A stretch of 64,000 nt of DNA from Rhizobium lentis (lineage in GTDB: Bacteria > Pseudomonadota > Alphaproteobacteria > Rhizobiales > Rhizobiaceae), in the NCBI RefSeq assembly GCF_014200175.1, contig NZ_JACHBD010000001.1:124001-188000 (forward strand). Reading direction: 5' to 3'. Below are positions 54,282-63,232 of this stretch, piece by piece. The stretch's first letter is position 1, and each line of letters opens with the position of its first letter. The notes below the pieces were generated by a model. The model worked only from the letters and a program-made list of their open reading frames with translations. It had not been told where the DNA came from and ran no database searches. A program made the position numbers and the translations under genes.

Positions 54282-56060
54282 ATGATGACACTTCTGATCA
54301 TTGCCTATCTCGGAGGCATGCTGACCATACTCAGCCCCTGCATCCTCCCCATCCTCCCCTTCGTCTTCGCCCGCGCCGGCCAGCCCTTCGTCAAAAGCAC
54401 GTTACCGATGCTGGCAGGCATGACCGCCACTTTCGCGCTGGTCGCGACACTTGCTGCGGTCGGCGGCAGCTGGGCCATTCGCGCCAATGAATATGGCCGC
54501 CTTGCCGCGATCGTTCTGATTGCCCTCTTCGGCGTGAGCCTGCTTTCGCCGCGCTTTGCCAGCACCCTCGCCCGTCCGATCGTCGACCTGGGAAATAACC
54601 TCGTGAACGCCAGCGGCGGCGGACGCACGGCGCCGACGGTTAGGAGCGCCCTCATTCTCGGCGTCGCGACCGGCCTGCTCTGGGCGCCTTGCGCCGGGCC
54701 GATCCTCGGTCTCGTGCTGACGGGTGCTGCCTTGCAGGGCGCCAACCTTGAGACCAGCTTCCTGCTCGTTGCCTATGCAGCCGGTGCGGCGACCTCCCTT
54801 GCCGTCGCCTTGTCGGCCGGCGGAAAGATATTTGCCGCCATGAAGCGCTCGCTCGGTTTCGGTGATCGTATTCGCCAGGTGCTTGGCGCTGCCGTGCTCG
54901 CAGGTGTCGCCATCATCGCCCTCGGCCTCGACACCAGCCTACTGTCCCGCCTCTCCTACGCCAGCACCGCGTCTCTTGAACAGGCCGTGCTCGACCGGCT
55001 GCATGCAAAGGAGCTCGCCGCTGCACCCTCCGAGGTCGCGAGCAACGACGCGACGCTCGTCGCGGTCGATGCGAAGAAGCCTTTCCGCAGCGATCTCCCC
55101 GTCGAGGGTTATGCGCCCTCGCTCGACGGCGCGGTCGAATGGCTGAACTCGAAACCCCTGACGACAGCAGAGCTGCGCGGCAAGGTGGTGCTCGTCGACT
55201 TCTGGACCTATTCCTGCATCAACTGCATTCGCACGATCCCCTACACCAAGGCCTGGGCGGAAAAATATGCCGATCAAGGTCTCGTGGTGATCGGCGTCCA
55301 CGCTCCGGAATTCGCCTTCGAAAAGAAGATCGATAACGTCAAAAGCGCGATCAGTGACTTCAAGATCGGCTATCCCGTTGCCGTCGACAATGACTACAAG
55401 ATCTGGCGCGCCTTCGAGAACAGCTACTGGCCGGCCGCCTATCTGATCGACGCCAAGGGCCAGATCCGCTATCATCATTTCGGCGAAGGCAATTACGGCA
55501 GGACCGAAAAGGCCATTCAGGACCTGCTGCGCGAGGCCGGCAGCCAAATGACGGCGACGGCGCCCGCCGTACCGAATGCCAAGGGCGTGGAAGCGGCTCC
55601 CGACCTCAGCAATATCCGCTCCGGCGAGACCTATCTCGGCTATGGGCAGACGGCAAATTTCGCGTCGCCCGAAGGGCTGCAGGCCGATACGCCGCAGAAC
55701 TACTCGATTGCCGAGCCCGGTCTCAACGCATGGGGCCTCTCCGGTACCTGGACCGTCGGTAAGGATCAGGCGACGCTCGACCAGCCGGGCGGCGGCATCG
55801 CCTATCGCTTCAGCGCCCGTGACCTGCATCTCGTGCTCGGACCCGGTGCCGACGCAAAACCGATCCGCTTCCAGGTATCGATCGATGGCAAGCCGCCAGG
55901 ATCCGATCACGGCTCCGACATCGATGCCGACGGCAACGGCACGGTCACCGCGACCAGGCTTTACCAGCTCGTCCGCCAATCCGGCACCGTCGCCGCCCGC
56001 AACTTCGAGATCCGCTTCCTCGATCCCGGCGTCCAGGCCTACGCCTTCACCTTCGGCTGA
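54282..56060 (+). CDS. dipZ: DipZ-like thiol transporter: CcdA domain, thioredoxin domain and C-terminal lectin-like domain
   Basis: The 592-residue protein begins with a CcdA/DsbD-like membrane domain (residues 1-235, LSPCILPILPF with Cys and LLWAPCAGPILG with the partner Cys). It continues with a periplasmic thioredoxin-like domain with Cys312/Cys315 in TYSCINCIRTIPY, and ends in a beta-sandwich (about 470-590). This is the DipZ architecture; it moves reducing power from cytoplasm to periplasm. The ATG at 54282 follows AAAGGAAAC. The hydrolase gene downstream may be in the same operon. Confidence 0.92.
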   Translation: MMTLLIIAYLGGMLTILSPCILPILPFVFARAGQPFVKSTLPMLAGMTATFALVATLAAVGGSWAIRANEYGRLAAIVLIALFGVSLLSPRFASTLARPIVDLGNNLVNASGGGRTAPTVRSALILGVATGLLWAPCAGPILGLVLTGAALQGANLETSFLLVAYAAGAATSLAVALSAGGKIFAAMKRSLGFGDRIRQVLGAAVLAGVAIIALGLDTSLLSRLSYASTASLEQAVLDRLHAKELAAAPSEVASNDATLVAVDAKKPFRSDLPVEGYAPSLDGAVEWLNSKPLTTAELRGKVVLVDFWTYSCINCIRTIPYTKAWAEKYADQGLVVIGVHAPEFAFEKKIDNVKSAISDFKIGYPVAVDNDYKIWRAFENSYWPAAYLIDAKGQIRYHHFGEGNYGRTEKAIQDLLREAGSQMTATAPAVPNAKGVEAAPDLSNIRSGETYLGYGQTANFASPEGLQADTPQNYSIAEPGLNAWGLSGTWTVGKDQATLDQPGGGIAYRFSARDLHLVLGPGADAKPIRFQVSIDGKPPGSDHGSDIDADGNGTVTATRLYQLVRQSGTVAARNFEIRFLDPGVQAYAFTFG

Positions 56061-56114
56061 ACCCAAGACCGTTCCACACCCCGCTCTTCAACATCGACCA
56101 CAAGGAGTAACCTC

Positions 56115-56873
56115 ATGAACAAGCATCTGACTTTCATCGCAGCCTTTGCCTTTGCCACCGCCGGAATCGCGTTCGCAGCCGAGGCTGCCTCGGTGAAGAA
56201 CATCGTGATCGTCCACGGCGCGCTGGCCGACGGCTCGGGTTGGCGCAAGGCAACCGAGATCCTCGAAAAGCGCGGCTTCAACGTCACCATCGTCCAGGAA
56301 CCCCTCACCTCGCTCGACGACGACGTGGCCGCGACAAAACGGGTTCTCGACCTTCAGGAAGGACCGACGCTCCTCGTCGGCCACAGCTACGGCGGCATGG
56401 TGATCACCGAAGCCGGCAACGATCCTCATGTCGCGGGCCTCGTCTATGTCGCAGCCTTCCAGCCCGACGAGGGCGAAAGCCTGCTGAGCCTCGCCAGCTC
56501 AAAGCCGGCCGGCAGCATGGATATCAAGGAAACGAAGGACGGCAAATATCTATATCTCGACCCCGGCGCCTTCGCGGCGGATTTTGCCGCCGACCTTCCA
56601 AAAGCCGAGGCCGACTTCCTGGCAAAGTCACAAGTCTTCGCCTCGAAACAGGCCTTCGCGGCCAAGATCGCAGAGCCGGCATGGCGGACGAAGCCGAGCT
56701 GGTCGATCGTCGCCACTCAGGATCGCGCCATCAACCCGGATCTCGAGCGCGACATGGCAAAACGAGCCGGCAGTGACGTGACCGAAATCAAGGCCAGCCA
56801 TGCCGTTTTCGCATCCCAACCGGAAAGAGTCGCCGACGTCATCGAAAAGGCGGCGAAGAGAGTCGGCGAGTAG
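56115..56873 (+). CDS. Secreted alpha/beta hydrolase
   Basis: The 252-residue protein has a signal peptide (about residues 1-24), then a small alpha/beta hydrolase: VHGALADGSGW near residue 33 (oxyanion), GHSYGGMVI with the Ser nucleophile near 89, and SHAVFASQP with the His near 230. This form resembles the salicylate-binding/esterase-like group often found in rhizobia. The gene lies 54 bases after dipZ. Substrate unknown. Confidence 0.88.
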   Translation: MNKHLTFIAAFAFATAGIAFAAEAASVKNIVIVHGALADGSGWRKATEILEKRGFNVTIVQEPLTSLDDDVAATKRVLDLQEGPTLLVGHSYGGMVITEAGNDPHVAGLVYVAAFQPDEGESLLSLASSKPAGSMDIKETKDGKYLYLDPGAFAADFAADLPKAEADFLAKSQVFASKQAFAAKIAEPAWRTKPSWSIVATQDRAINPDLERDMAKRAGSDVTEIKASHAVFASQPERVADVIEKAAKRVGE

Positions 56874-56883
56874 GACTTCAAGT

Positions 56884-56950
56884 CTCTTCTCCCCCGCGGG
56901 GAGAAGAGGGAGCAAGCCTGTTGCCCCTCTCCACGACTGGAGAGGGGCAA
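56884..56950. repeat. Two adjacent palindromes, REP-like and terminator-like
   Basis: CTCTTCTCCCC (56884-56894)/GGGGAGAAGAG (56898-56908) is an 11-bp palindrome of the rhizobial repeat type. TTGCCCCTCTCC (56921-56932)/GGAGAGGGGCAA (56939-56950) is a perfect 12-bp stem with a six-base loop. They lie between converging genes and may end both transcripts. Confidence 0.7.
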
Positions 56951-56956
56951 CAATAT

Positions 56957-59095
56957 TTACTGGTTGGCGGCGACCGGGCGCACCAGCGGGGTAACGCGGC
57001 GGATGGTGACGCGGCGGTTTTCCTGTTCGGGACCTGATGTGTTCACCTTCAGGTAACGCTCGCCGTAACCCTGCGTCGCCATGTTTTCCGGCGGGATGCC
57101 GTAGACGTCGGTGAGCACGTTAGCGACCGATTCCGCGCGCTGGTCGGAAAGAACCAGATTGCTCTGATCGCTGCCGACGGCATCCGTGTGCCCCTCGATC
57201 AGGAAGGTCTCGCTCGGATCCTTCTTCAGCACCTGGCTGATCGCGTCGGCAACCTTGCGCAGGGTGCGCGCCTGGGTCATCGGGATATCGGCGCTGCCGG
57301 TCGCGAAGGTGATCGTGTCGAGGTCGATGCGGCGCACCTTGTCGCGGATACGCGCCGAATACTTCACCTCGTCGAGCGAATAAACCCGCTCCACCGGCTC
57401 CACGGGCGGCTCGCTCAGGAACTCATAGTAGTCCCGGTCCGGGTCGCTGCGCGTATCGATGATGTAATCGCTGAGCGGCACCCGCAACCGCATTGGAGGC
57501 AGATCGGCGCCCGGATCTTCGAAATAGCCGCGGTCCGGATCTTCGTAGAGATCGGGCGAGTAATAGAGGACGGATTCGCGCCCGCGGGCATCGATGCGCG
57601 ACCGCTGGATAATATCGCCGTAACGGTTGCGGATCGTCACGATGCGATAGCCCTCCGGCCGTGTAATCGTCTCGCGATAGCGACTGTCGGGCAGCTCTTC
57701 ATAAATCGGCCGTTCGCCGTCGCGCAGGAACCGTCTGTCGTCGTCGCTGCGCACGATTACCTGATTGTTGTATTGAATGATCACGCGATTGTCGTCGGTT
57801 TGGTCGTCAACGCGGGCGCCCTCGGGACGGACGAATCGCGGCCGCTCCTCTAGTCTGGTGCCCTTCTCCCTGGTCACCGCCTCGAGCTTGATCGTCGCCG
57901 GCGCCTTATCGGCGGTGGCCGCCTGCGCATCGGCATCCGAGGTCGGCACCTTCACCTCCTGGCTCTCGGCGCGCACCTTGTCGCGGTCGCGGCGGCCTTC
58001 ACGGCCCTTGCTGCGGTCGGCATCCTTGTCGCTGTCGAGCACGGCGGCGCCATTCTCGACCGGCAGCACGACGGTCTCGTTGCTCTTGGCCGGATCCGCG
58101 GCAACCTTCTTGCGGCGTTCCAGTTCCTCGGGAGAAACCTTTTCCGGTGCCGGAATCGCCTGCTCGACCTGCTGACCGCCGCTGGCATCCGGCGCTGGCT
58201 GGGCCGTTTCGGTGCTGGGCGCAGCCGGCTTTTCGCCGGCAGGCTGCTCAGCGGCAGGCTTTACGGCCGTGCCTTCGGCGGGTTTTTCGGCGGGCGCAGC
58301 TTCCGGAGCTGCCGCCTTGTCTTCGGTTTCCTTCTCCGCGGGTGCGGCAGCCTCACCCTTCTTCGGTTTCTTCTCAGCAGGCGTTTCGGCCGTGGGTTTT
58401 ACCTCCGGCTTGGCTTCGGGCGTGGTCTGTTCCTCGGCGGGCGCCACCGCTTCGGGAGCGGCAGTTTCGCTCTTCGCCTTAGCCTTATCCCGGCCTTTTT
58501 CCCGCTTGCCGCCTTCGGGCTTCGCCTCGGGCTGCGCCTGCTCCGTCTCCGGCTGAGCTTCCTTGGCGGCCGGCTGCTGTTCGGGCTCCGGCTGGACATC
58601 CGGCTCGGCCTGTTTCTTCGGCTTCCTCGGCTTTTCCTGCGTTACCGGCTGCTGCTCCTGCTGGGGCTCGGCGTCCGGCTTGGCCTCTGGCTGGGCTTCC
58701 TTCTTGGTTTTGCGCTCGGGTTTGCTTTCGGCCTGCGGGGCCGGCTCTTCCTTCGGCGCGGCTTCGGCCTTCGGCGGCTCCGGCTCTGCCTTGGGTTCCG
58801 GCGCTTCCTTGCGCTCGGGCTTCGGTTTTTCGGCGGGCGCCTCCTTCGGCTGTTCCGCGGCCGGCGCCTGCTCGGCCGGGGCTTCCTCCTTCTGCTTGCG
58901 CTTCTTCTTCAAGAGCTCTTCCTCGGAAGGCGCGTCCTGCGCCACTTCGAAACTGCCCTGTTCCGCCTGCTGCACGGCCGCGGTCGGCGTCGTGCCGTCG
59001 CGGACAGCAGCCATCGTCGTGGCAGGCTGGAGAGCCAGCGATAGGGAAAGCAGCGGGAAAGCTGCACTCGCAAACAATCTAGATTTCTTGCCCAT
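56957..59095 (-). CDS. OmpA-family outer-membrane protein with long charged low-complexity region
   Basis: The 712-residue protein has a signal peptide (residues 1-29, ending TMAA). About 270 residues follow, almost entirely Pro, Glu, Ala, Lys and Gln (residues 60-330). A middle region has repeated D-P-D-R-x-Y/Y-F-E-D-P-like segments (480-560), and residues 590-705 form an OmpA/MotB peptidoglycan-binding domain (ITFATGSADIPMTQARTLRKVA, IEGHTDAVGSDQSNLVLSDQRAESV, GYGERY). No beta-barrel is evident, so it probably spans the periplasm from a soluble or lipid-attached end. Confidence 0.88.
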   Translation of the reverse strand: MGKKSRLFASAAFPLLSLSLALQPATTMAAVRDGTTPTAAVQQAEQGSFEVAQDAPSEEELLKKKRKQKEEAPAEQAPAAEQPKEAPAEKPKPERKEAPEPKAEPEPPKAEAAPKEEPAPQAESKPERKTKKEAQPEAKPDAEPQQEQQPVTQEKPRKPKKQAEPDVQPEPEQQPAAKEAQPETEQAQPEAKPEGGKREKGRDKAKAKSETAAPEAVAPAEEQTTPEAKPEVKPTAETPAEKKPKKGEAAAPAEKETEDKAAAPEAAPAEKPAEGTAVKPAAEQPAGEKPAAPSTETAQPAPDASGGQQVEQAIPAPEKVSPEELERRKKVAADPAKSNETVVLPVENGAAVLDSDKDADRSKGREGRRDRDKVRAESQEVKVPTSDADAQAATADKAPATIKLEAVTREKGTRLEERPRFVRPEGARVDDQTDDNRVIIQYNNQVIVRSDDDRRFLRDGERPIYEELPDSRYRETITRPEGYRIVTIRNRYGDIIQRSRIDARGRESVLYYSPDLYEDPDRGYFEDPGADLPPMRLRVPLSDYIIDTRSDPDRDYYEFLSEPPVEPVERVYSLDEVKYSARIRDKVRRIDLDTITFATGSADIPMTQARTLRKVADAISQVLKKDPSETFLIEGHTDAVGSDQSNLVLSDQRAESVANVLTDVYGIPPENMATQGYGERYLKVNTSGPEQENRRVTIRRVTPLVRPVAANQ

Positions 59096-59426
59096 CTGGT
59101 TTCCTCGATCCTGTTTGAGCTTCCTGAAGGCCCACAGGCCTTGATTCGCCCCTAGCTTCGCAATGAGGCGAAACGGCGAATTGGCAAAGCGCCAAGCCGC
59201 CGATTTGTTCCGGTTCTAGGAAGCGCGGGATTAACCTCCCGTGAATGTTGCAGTCTGCTTTCGTTCATCTCGCCTGTTATTTGCACCGCACAATTGCGCG
59301 GGAATTTGTGTTGCAATTCCATGAAAAAAAGTCTGATTATCGCCCTAAGGCGGTGTCGACACCGTTGAATAGCGGCCGCGAGTCCGAGAGAAAAACAGAC
59401 AGCGGCCACCAACAGAGAGGATCCTC
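59096..59426. other. Gene-free divergent promoter region before the amino-acid importer
   Basis: No gene is seen in these 331 bases. The middle (59270-59345) is A+T-rich with an A-run (GAAAAAAAG), probably promoter DNA for the binding protein or the OmpA-family gene. Short frames on both strands here have no ribosome site and no protein-like composition. Confidence 0.5.
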
Positions 59427-60200
59427 ATGTTTAACTCCACCCGCATCTTCGCGGCAGCCTCGATCGCGGCAATGTCACTCTTTGCCGGCTCGGCCATGGC
59501 CGATGGCGAAAAATACGTGATCGGCACCGATTCGACCTATCCGCCCTTCGAATTCGTCGATGCCAGCGGCACGATTCAGGGCTTCGACATCGATATCGCC
59601 AAGGCGCTCTGTGCCGAGATGAAGGCCGAATGCAGCTTCGTCAGCACCGATTGGGATGGCATCATTCCGGCGCTCAACGCCAAGAAATTTGACATGATCG
59701 TCTCTTCCATGTCGATTACGCCGGAACGCCTGAAGCTCGTCGACTTTTCCAACAAGTACTACAACACCCCGCCGGCGATCGCCGTGCCGAAGGACTCCAA
59801 GATCACCGACGTTGCTGGGCTCAAGGGTAAAGTGATCGGCGCGCAGACCTCGACGACGCACGCCAACTACGCCGAGAAGCATCTGGCCGACACCGAGCTG
59901 AAGCTCTATCCGACCGCTGACGAATACAAGCTCGACGTTTCCAGCGGCCGTGTCGATGCCGTCATCGACGACGTCGTCGTTCTCTCCGAGTGGGTTAAGT
60001 CCGACGCCGGTGCCTGCTGCAAGATCCTGACCACCCTGCCGGTCGATAAGGAAATCAACGGCGAAGGCGCCGGCATCGCCATCCGCAAGGGCGATCCGCT
60101 CAAGGAAAAGCTCAATACGGCGATCGCTGCGATCCGCGCCAGCGGCGAGTACAAGAAGATTCAGGACAAGTACTTCGACTTCGACGTTTACGGCGAATGA
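59427..60200 (+). CDS. Polar amino-acid ABC transporter binding protein (Lys/Arg/ornithine-type)
   Basis: The 257-residue protein has a signal peptide (residues 1-25, ending AMA) and the type II binding-protein fold. GTDSTYPPFEFVDASGTIQGFDIDIAKAL lies near residue 33, and VSSMSITPERLKLVDFSNKYY near 92 is the family 3 signature. The closest pattern is HisJ/ArgT/OccT/NocT, which bind basic amino acids or opines. A hairpin follows at 60228-60255, probably lowering permease expression relative to this gene. AGAGAGGA precedes the ATG. Confidence 0.92.
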   Translation: MFNSTRIFAAASIAAMSLFAGSAMADGEKYVIGTDSTYPPFEFVDASGTIQGFDIDIAKALCAEMKAECSFVSTDWDGIIPALNAKKFDMIVSSMSITPERLKLVDFSNKYYNTPPAIAVPKDSKITDVAGLKGKVIGAQTSTTHANYAEKHLADTELKLYPTADEYKLDVSSGRVDAVIDDVVVLSEWVKSDAGACCKILTTLPVDKEINGEGAGIAIRKGDPLKEKLNTAIAAIRASGEYKKIQDKYFDFDVYGE

Positions 60201-60227
60201 GAAATTCGGTATCTGGCCGGTAAAGCG

Positions 60228-60259
60228 AATGGCGGAAGGCTTGCTCTTCCGCCATTTTT
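60228..60259 (+). terminator. Strong stem-loop between binding-protein and permease genes
   Basis: AATGGCGGAAG (60228-60238) pairs with CTTCCGCCATT (60245-60255), followed by TTTTGTTT. It is an 11-bp intrinsic terminator, probably partial, inside the transporter operon. Confidence 0.75.
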
Positions 60260-60313
60260 GTTTGACAACGGTGACAAGATTAAAACGGCAAAAGCCGTGA
60301 GGGGAATACTCGC

Positions 60314-61120
60314 ATGGGCGGATTATTTTCCGCGCTCGGCTCCTTCTGGAGCTCACTTGTTCACATTTTCGATCCGCTGTGCGGACCCGTTGGCATCTTC
60401 ACCTGGTTTGGTCAGTCGACGATTCTTGCCTGCGGCGATACTGGCTGGGGCGACGAAATCGCCCTCGGCTTGCAGGTCACCGTTTCGGTGGCGATCGTCA
60501 CCCTGCCGATCGGCCTCGTCATCGGTTTTCTCGTGGCGCTCGGCCAACAGTCGGAGGAAAAGCCGCTGCGGCTGGCCGCCGGCATCTACACGACGATCTT
60601 CCGCGGCCTGCCGGAGCTTTTGACGCTCTTCATCATCTATTACGGCATGCAGATGCTGATCCAGTCCCTCCTCGAGCTTGCCGGCTATGTAGGCCCGCCG
60701 ATCGAGATCAACGCTTTTCTCGCCGGCGTGATCGCGCTGTCGGTCGTCTTCTCCGCCTACTGTTCGGAAGTGCTGCTCTCGGCTTTCCGCGCCATACCCA
60801 AGGGCCAGTATGAGGCGGGAGACTCGCTCGGCCTTCATCGCGGCCGCACACTGCGGCTCATCATCCTGCCGCAGCTCGTACGAATCGCACTCCCCGGCCT
60901 GACGAACCTCTGGATGGTGCTGCTGAAGGACACGTCCTATGTCTCGATTATCAGCCTTGCCGACATCCTGCGCCAGACGAGCGTCGCCGTGCGGGTGACC
61001 AAGGAACCCTTCTTCTTCTACGGCATCGCCTGCTGTCTCTATCTGGTGCTCGCCATCCTCTCTTCGTTCCTGCTCGTCCGCATCGACCGCTGGGCCAAAC
61101 GTTCCGAGGTCCGCCGATGA
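60314..61120 (+). CDS. Amino-acid ABC transporter permease (HisQ/OccQ-like)
   Basis: The 268-residue inner-membrane protein has about five helices and the ABC-ATPase contact motif near residue 175 (EAGDSLGLHRGRTLRLIILPQ, the EAA-x3-G loop). The region FRGLPELLTLFIIYYG near 97 is typical of polar amino-acid permeases. It overlaps the next permease by four bases (ATGA). Confidence 0.92.
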   Translation: MGGLFSALGSFWSSLVHIFDPLCGPVGIFTWFGQSTILACGDTGWGDEIALGLQVTVSVAIVTLPIGLVIGFLVALGQQSEEKPLRLAAGIYTTIFRGLPELLTLFIIYYGMQMLIQSLLELAGYVGPPIEINAFLAGVIALSVVFSAYCSEVLLSAFRAIPKGQYEAGDSLGLHRGRTLRLIILPQLVRIALPGLTNLWMVLLKDTSYVSIISLADILRQTSVAVRVTKEPFFFYGIACCLYLVLAILSSFLLVRIDRWAKRSEVRR

Positions 61121-61947
61121 GCTATGCCGAAGCCTTGATCCCGCCGCAACCCGCCCCCCGAGAGGTGGCAAAGCCGATGACGGCGGCACGCCTCAGCGGC
61201 TATATCCTCGTTGCCTTCTGGGCCCTCTTCGCAGCACTGCTGATCTTTACCGTCGTCAAGGGCTGGGATCCGGACAAATTCTCCCGCTATGGGCCGCGTT
61301 ATCTACACGGTCTCTGGGTGACGCTCAGCCTTGTCGCCATCTCCGTCGTCTGCGGCGCCATCCTGTCGCTGCCGCTCGCCATGGCGCGGCTGTCGAAGAA
61401 CCGGGTGCTCAACTGGCTCGCCTATGGCTACATCTATTTCTTCCGCGGCACGCCGCTGCTTGCGCAGCTCTTCCTGGTCTATTACGGCCTCGGCGTTTTT
61501 CGTCCACAGCTGGAAGCCATCGGCATCTGGTGGTTCTTCCGCGAAGCCTGGTATTGCGGCCTCTTTGCCATGACCATCAATACGGCAGCCTATCAGGCGG
61601 AAATCCTGCGCGGCGCAATCGAGAGCGTGCCGCACGGCCAGCGCGAGGCGGCCGCCGCACTCGGCATTCACAAGGCCATTGCCTTCCGCAAGGTCATCCT
61701 GCCCCAGGCCTTCATCGTCGCGCTGCGCCCTTATGGCAACGAAATCATCCTTCTGATCAAGGGCTCGGCGGTCGTCGCCATCATCACCGTGCTCGATCTG
61801 ATGGGCGAAACCCGCTACGCCTTCTCCCGCACCTTCGACTACCAGACCTATCTCTGGGCGGCGATCTTCTATCTCACCATCGTCGAGGCGCTGCGCCATC
61901 TCTGGGCGTGGATCGAGCGTCGGCTGACCCGCCATCTCAAGCGCTGA
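61117..61947 (+). CDS. Amino-acid ABC transporter permease (HisM/OccM-like)
   Basis: The 276-residue permease forms a heterodimer with the preceding one. It shows FFRGTPLLAQLFLVYYG near residue 108 and the EAA loop REAAAALGIHKAIAFRKVILPQ near 187. No ATPase gene follows; the operon ends with a hairpin. An ATP-binding subunit must come from elsewhere in the genome or from upstream of a partner operon. Confidence 0.92.
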   Translation: MSYAEALIPPQPAPREVAKPMTAARLSGYILVAFWALFAALLIFTVVKGWDPDKFSRYGPRYLHGLWVTLSLVAISVVCGAILSLPLAMARLSKNRVLNWLAYGYIYFFRGTPLLAQLFLVYYGLGVFRPQLEAIGIWWFFREAWYCGLFAMTINTAAYQAEILRGAIESVPHGQREAAAALGIHKAIAFRKVILPQAFIVALRPYGNEIILLIKGSAVVAIITVLDLMGETRYAFSRTFDYQTYLWAAIFYLTIVEALRHLWAWIERRLTRHLKR

Positions 61948-61949
61948 CT

Positions 61950-61975
61950 GGCAGCACTCGCGGGGCCGTGCTGCC
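61950..61975 (+). terminator. Stem-loop after the amino-acid permease operon
   Basis: GGCAGCAC (61950-61957) pairs with GTGCTGCC (61968-61975) five bases after the permease stop. No T-run follows, so it may be rho-assisted or only RNA-stabilising. Confidence 0.5.
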
Positions 61976-62105
61976 AAGCCATTGATATTAAAAATGAATT
62001 GCCCTTTCCGGAAGTGTCTGTAAAGTTTCCGTTAACCACTCGCATGTTTCCATATCACGTAGCGCTAATAGGCGCGCGAGTGGGAACGAGAACAAGCGGA
62101 ATAAA

Positions 62106-62372
62106 ATGCACACGGACATGGAAAGACAATTACAAGGTTACGGCCTCACCACCGCCCAAATCCTCTACCGCCTGCCGGACCACCCGAGGATCCTGCAGAC
62201 CTACGTCTGGCAGGATTACGATCTCGCCCCGGATTTTCCCGAGATGCGCGGCTTCCTGAAATTCTGGCAGGAGAAGCTCGACGGACCGCTGCATTCGGTG
62301 CGCTACGTCCACCGCAAGCTGATCTCGGCAACCGAGTGGCGCGCGCTGAAGGGTGAGTTCATCCTGCACTGA
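62106..62372 (+). CDS. usg: Usg family protein
   Basis: The 88-residue protein matches the alphaproteobacterial Usg family, first seen upstream of trp genes in Caulobacter: QLQGYGLTTAQILYRLPDHP, then LQTYVWQDYDLAPDFPEM, FLKFWQEKLDGPLHSVRYVH and the terminal FILH. Its function is unknown. No trp gene is adjacent here. Its stop abuts the stop of the DUF2270 gene on the other strand. Confidence 0.9.
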   Translation: MHTDMERQLQGYGLTTAQILYRLPDHPRILQTYVWQDYDLAPDFPEMRGFLKFWQEKLDGPLHSVRYVHRKLISATEWRALKGEFILH

Positions 62373-63098
62373 TCAGACATGCGCCTCGCCATGGCCGAAT
62401 TCGCCCTCGTCACGATCCGGACGCAATGCGAAATAGAGCATGCCGAAATAGAAGGCGACGACCGCAGCAATGACCGCAAGGCCGGGGATCGGCCCAAGCA
62501 CGGCATTGTCGATAACATAAGCCCATGAATGCGCCTGCAGCGCCGGCGTGCCCTCTGTTTGCAGTTTCGGCGTCGAGATCTTCAGGCACCAGGCTAGCAG
62601 CAGGATGAAATACATCCAGCCGTAATTGCGCTTGAGACGGCGATGCATCGCCTCGCCATAACTCAGCAGGAAGCGCGGATGGCGCAGGCTGCCGGCGATC
62701 ACCGCGGCCCAATCGCTGCCGCTATTGGGGTCGGGCGCCAGAATTTGCGCGAAATAGCAGCGCTCGATCTGGCGGATGCGGGCGCGGTATATGTCGAAAA
62801 AGCGGTAGCGCCGCGCCTCGATCATCAGAAGCAGCGTGATCAGCATCATCCCGAACAGCAGCACGCCATGATGCGAGGTCGGAGTCGACAGCGATACCGA
62901 GAGCAGCGCCGCCACCACGGTGATCGCCCAGTTGGATGTCCGGTCGATGCGGTCGCGCCAGCTCGTCATGCGTCCGAGCTCGCCACGGTAATAATGGACG
63001 AGCGTATTGGTGGTCTCGCCGGGCGTACCGGGCAGCAGCGACCTCCGCGCATCCTCTCTTTCCCTTATCGACAATATTCTGTCCTGCTCGGTCTCCAT
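62373..63098 (-). CDS. DUF2270 membrane protein
   Basis: The 241-residue protein has the family pattern NTLVHYYRGELGRMTSWRDRIDRTSNWAI, two membrane helices, IEARRYRFFDIYRARIRQIE and a further helix pair near the C-terminus. The function is unknown. The ATG at 63098 follows GGGAGGAAAATC. The open frame further upstream to 63551 overlaps the methyltransferase gene and was rejected. Confidence 0.88.
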   Translation of the reverse strand: METEQDRILSIREREDARRSLLPGTPGETTNTLVHYYRGELGRMTSWRDRIDRTSNWAITVVAALLSVSLSTPTSHHGVLLFGMMLITLLLMIEARRYRFFDIYRARIRQIERCYFAQILAPDPNSGSDWAAVIAGSLRHPRFLLSYGEAMHRRLKRNYGWMYFILLLAWCLKISTPKLQTEGTPALQAHSWAYVIDNAVLGPIPGLAVIAAVVAFYFGMLYFALRPDRDEGEFGHGEAHV

Positions 63099-63232
63099 GA
63101 TTTTCCTCCCTTCGTCTCCCTTTCGGCTGCCTCTCATAGGGCGCCCGACCATTCTGCGCCTGCAGCCACGCCATTGCAAAAGATTGAAAGCCGCCTTAGA
63201 GCCGTGCCTGAAACAGAAGGATAATGACCGCG

